Assembly: GCA_015501595.1 (NCBI GenBank)
Contig: JADNRX010001312.1
Span: 1-11,291 of the forward strand
Length of the DNA stretch: 11,291 bases
Direction: 5' to 3'
DNA from: Hymenopellis radicata
Lineage: Eukaryota; Basidiomycota; Agaricomycetes; Agaricales; Physalacriaceae
The position numbers were made by a program, and so were the translations under genes. This document shows, piece after piece, positions 8,413 through 11,291 of the stretch (positions within the stretch are counted from its first letter, which is position 1; each line of letters begins with the position of its first letter). The notes beneath the pieces were generated by a model that was not told where the DNA came from, did no database searches, and was given only the letters and a program-made list of their open reading frames with translations.

Positions 8413-9386
8413 TTCAGCAGGCTTTGACTCGGACTGATGGAGATTCTAGGAAGACGAGGACGAATGAGCCAGGTGATGAAGACGTCCGGATGAAGGACAT
8501 GGTGGTACGGAACGAAGAGTCGATCGCTTTTGATGATCATCACTACCACTTGCAGAACTTCCTCTTGACATCGTAGATGGCGAGGAATGGAACAAGGGGC
8601 GCAAGGTGAGTCGATAACGACGGAAGCAGATGAAGACCAGCAGAATGTAAGCCAGTCAATGTTCTGTGGCTCGTGAGAAGGCTCGTAGGAAGATTGCCAA
8701 ACAGTAGATGAAGCATTTCGGTAGTGGGCCTTATAAATGCAGTGCCCCATCTCCTTATTGTGGGTGAGTTGTTCTTGAACAAGCTGCCCACACGCTGTGC
8801 TTTGCAATGCGGATGGATTTCCTTTTTGGGGTGATTTGGTCATCGGGTTGATGTCAGCGTAGAATTCGGACAGCGTTACACCACTCATTTGCTTAGGTTT
8901 TTTTATTACAGCTACTTAGGTCCGTCGGGGTATATCCTTAGCTATTCAATTAGCGTAGGCGGGTTCCAATATAGTAACATAGTAACAAGATGTCCTCTCA
9001 GCCGGGATCTCGGGCCGACGAGACCGTGCGCCAATCCGGGAGATGCATGATAACCGGACGCACCTCTTTCCATGCTACCGTCACGATCTACTGGCAAGCT
9101 CGGTAAAATCAAGTTTATCGCTCGGCAAACGTTCTCCAAGGTGCTGCCTCCCGGCCGCTGTATGTTGCCCATTAATCTTGTGAAACCTCCTTTTCACCAC
9201 TTTCACAGTTGACAGGAAGAAAGTCGTCGTAAAATTTGTGGACGGCCAGGACGGAAAAGAGTAAGCACGCTTTTTCTGCGTAAATCCTTATTGACGCGTC
9301 CTCGCAGGGATTTTGTTCTGGGAATCGAGCATCAACCGCGACGGCAGCCTGCAAAGTTGGATCCGACACAGGACACATACATTTAA
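8413..9386. other. Intergenic region, no gene recognised
   Basis: This should hold the rest of the gene B promoter and the left flank of the ankyrin-type pseudogene. A minus-strand frame of 269 codons (8079-8888) covers part of it, but that frame runs through exon 1 and the promoter of gene B and has no family motif, so I treat it as chance. A tandem 8-base repeat lies at 8971-8986. Nothing else stands out. Confidence 0.45.
8971..8986. repeat. Tandem 8-mer, two units
   Basis: ATAGTAAC occurs twice in direct succession. It could be a target-site duplication scar or a chance repeat; no element lies between or beside the copies. Confidence 0.35.
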
Positions 9387-10090
9387 ATGACTTTGGGATT
9401 GCAGGATTTGCCCGTAGAAGTGCGTGCTCATTTCCTTAAAAGCCTTGGCTTACCGCTTCGATAGCTCTTATACTCATCCAACTACTCGCCCTATCCGAAC
9501 ACCTCCCGTTAACTTCGCATCATCTCAAAAGCGTATTCGACGCCAGTCCGAATTCGTTCCGCGCGCAATTCATAACCCGGAGAATTATCATAGACCCCGT
9601 TGACTAGCCGCCCAATCTATATTCCAGGGTCCTCCGATACCGCCTCTGCACACCTCCAGTCCTCGACATTGTATGCACCCGCTGTGCTGCTGCCATGAAT
9701 CTGCACAAAACCACCGAGCTCCCCAATCCCTATTCCGACGGCTAGACGCCCGCAAACGAGCTTACACAGACGCTGATGAGCCCTTACCATTCCTCCGGCT
9801 AATCGAGGCCAAGCCAGCCATACCCCCTCTCAACGTGAACGCCCACAGCGGATTCGCAGTAACGATGGCCGTACATGCTTCGTTCATTCCCCTCATACGC
9901 TACCTCCTCGAGTTGGGTGCCTCTCAAACTCGTGCGTATGCTCGTCGAGCCTGAGCAGAAGTCTTATTCGAAGAGGTGGCGGATTCTGGATAGGATACGG
10001 TGTAGCGAGTTTCCTGAGCTGCCCAAGGCCGCGCTCAAGGTAGATGCGAGGGATATTGTTCATTATTTGCGCTAGAAGGGGTGTGTGCCG
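9387..10090 (+). pseudogene. Decayed F-box/ankyrin-type protein gene
   Basis: Remains of an Agaricomycete ankyrin-type protein. ATG at 9387 opens LQDLPVEVRAHFLKSLG, an F-box-like start, but this frame stops at 9462. After a shift near 9450 the next frame gives LLALSEHLPLTSHHLKSVFDASPNSF..., meets TAG at 9605, then continues with YSRVLRYRLCTPPVLDIV. Another shift near 9725 leads to SLFRRLDARKR, PLPFLRLIEA and NAHSGF..MAVHASFIPLIRYLLELGAS, an ankyrin-like repeat. Near 9930 the frame shifts again and about 20 expected codons appear to be missing before LVRMLVEPE. DARDIVHYLR is followed by TAG at 10073 and then KGCVPD, the usual family ending. At least three frame breaks and two in-frame stops make function very unlikely. 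Family membership is judged from remembered patterns, not from a search. Confidence 0.75.
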
Positions 10091-10108
10091 GACTTGTTTG
10101 TTTCTCAA

Positions 10109-10163
10109 GTAAGTATATGCCCTACCTCGCGATTGTTGTATGTTTGCTGACTGTGACTATTAG
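10109..10163 (+). other. Intron in the carboxylesterase remnant, near the junction
   Basis: Donor GTAAGT, CTGAC branch-like site, acceptor TTAG, phase 2. It joins CLFL-N to VYVPGQ, the expected SEDCLFLNVYVPG-like text of fungal carboxylesterases. It shows that the esterase homology starts upstream of this intron, within about 20 bases of the ankyrin-type pseudogene. Confidence 0.75.
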
Positions 10164-11110
10164 CGTGTACGTCCCTGGTCAAACCGACGTGTCGAAGCGG
10201 CTTCCTGTCATCGTGTGCATTCACGGAGGCGGATTTGTTATGGGCTCCATCCAAAGTGTCGTTGGCTTTAGCTTCTTCAACGGCGACGACCTCATCTACG
10301 GAATGCAACAAGTCGAAGCCGGAGAGGACGCGCGGTCGTGGCGCTTTTGCAGTACTGCCTCGGAATGTTTGGGTTTCTCGCAGGAAGGGAAGTCAAGGAA
10401 GAGGGAAAGCTAAATGCCGGATCGTTGGATCAGCTGCTTGCGATCCAGTGGATATGGAAACATGTATGTTCTTCGCTTCCTTTTCGTCTTGATTAATCAA
10501 TGTTGTTGGCAGATCACCAAATTTGGTGGATCGAGGGTAACGATATGGGGGACGTTCCGCCGGTAAAGCGCTTCTTAGTATTTCTTACGCCAGCGGCGAC
10601 TGACTGGCGGCAAACTAGGCGCTCAGTTGGTCCTCGAAGTTATCGCCAACAACGGCCAGACCCATCCACCACTCTTCAAGCGTGGTATTACAAGCCGCAC
10701 TGGCAGTACTGCCGTATTGACGCAGTATCGTTACGACGACTCCATACCTGAAGCTCGTGTTTTGCGAGAAGCCAAGTTGGTCTTGTCCAGGTTTCAAAGG
10801 AACGACTTTTACTGACCTGGACCGTTGCTTAGATGCTCCAACCTCAAATGTCTCCGCAAGTTACCCGAGGAGAAACTCGCTGAGGTCAATAAGGAGGTCG
10901 CCAGTCGAGGTTTCTTCGGCTCACTTGTATTTGTTCCCATTGTCGATGACAGCTTTATTAGGCAGAGCCCCTCGCAGGCGTTGAAAGAACGTAACGTCAA
11001 TGGGGTAAGGATCTTGCTCCTTCTTTGCCTGGAACTTTTCTGATGACGGCCTTTCCACAGGAGGGTATACTGGTCACGATCAACAGCGATGAAGGCGCCA
11101 TGTTTGCCAA

Positions 11111-11123
11111 CCCCCCCCCCCCC
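11111..11123 (+). repeat. C13 homopolymer in the esterase remnant
   Basis: There is a run of thirteen C directly after MFAN. It encodes Pro repeats not expected in the family. It is prone to slippage and to length errors in sequencing, so the frame after it is unreliable. Confidence 0.8.
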
Positions 11124-11291
11124 ATAGTAAGGCGGCCGTTGAATGTGCAAGAACCGGTACTCGGTGATGGCTATCTAGATCAATTGGAACGCCAACTTGA
11201 AGATGAAATCGTCTGCAGAGTCTGCTCTACTTGCGTTATCAAGGACCGCATCTAGAAAGCGGTCAACATGACCTAGCTGTCCAATGTCCAC

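Larger units (their letters stand above)
10088..11291 (+). pseudogene. Carboxylesterase (type B), truncated and frameshifted
   Basis: Middle part of a fungal carboxylesterase (alpha/beta hydrolase that cleaves carboxylic esters, usually secreted). Homology begins abruptly with CLFLN at about 10094; the signal peptide and roughly the first 100 residues are missing. Introns are 10109-10163, 10464-10512, 10563-10618, 10791-10832 and 11005-11060, all GT-AG. Visible: LPVIVCIHGGGF (oxyanion loop, 10222-10236); AVVALLQYCLGMFGFLAG, where the usual QYRLG Arg is Cys; LNAGSLDQLLAIQW; VTIWG then the nucleophile motif as GRSAG; QLVLEVIANNG; CLRKLPEEKL; FFGSLVFVPIVDDSF; and SDEGAMF with the likely catalytic Glu at 11091. 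Frame breaks occur near 10092, near 10305 and in a G5 run at 10547-10551. The catalytic His region is not reached before the window ends. After a C13 run the reading frame is no longer recognisable. Family sure; not functional as read. Confidence 0.85.

Noticed and set aside
8079..8888. Minus-strand open frame of 269 codons
   Set aside because: It overlaps exon 1 and the promoter elements of gene B in another frame, has no family motif, and is also open on the opposite strand (8157-8576).
9172..9378. Minus-strand frame of 68 codons before the ankyrin-type pseudogene
   Set aside because: It is short, has no motif, and has no splice or promoter support.

Overview
The window looks like a piece of a basidiomycete, probably Agaricomycete, genome. 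The genes are broken by many 42-64 nt introns, nearly all GT-AG and several with CTGAC-like branch sites. The gene families (a fast-evolving F-box protein, a seven-helix membrane protein, an F-box/ankyrin-type protein and a fungal type-B carboxylesterase) are ones I associate with mushrooms. There are no bacterial operons, RNA genes, CRISPR arrays or intact mobile elements that I can see. All gene models were built by eye from open frames, splice signals and paralog comparison.

Layout. 1-1296: no gene recognised, with a GC-rich patch near 1000-1140. 1297-2606 (-): F-box protein gene with one intron and one reading-frame break. 2834-4068 (-): gene A, four exons, 355 residues. 4289-5367: about 1.1 kb with no convincing gene. 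5368-6672 (+): five-exon gene for a 361-residue seven-helix membrane protein. 6909-8158 (-): gene B, three exons, 379 residues, a clear paralog of gene A. 8413-9386: no gene recognised. 9387-about 10090 (+): decayed F-box/ankyrin-type pseudogene. About 10088-11291 (+): 5'-truncated, frameshifted carboxylesterase running off the window edge.

The most interesting part is the A/B pair. The two proteins align along their whole length, share two introns at the same positions and phase, and have the same upstream layout: an identical 13-base distal element, an identical 10-base proximal element in the opposite orientation, then a TATA-like box 84-91 nt before the ATG. The N-terminal half weakly resembles a PHO80/PCL-type cyclin box, but this is a pattern judgement and not a secure assignment. 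The pair flanks the seven-helix gene. The right end is a graveyard: an ankyrin-type pseudogene abuts a carboxylesterase lacking its N-terminal part, and the junction falls inside what is nearly one reading frame.
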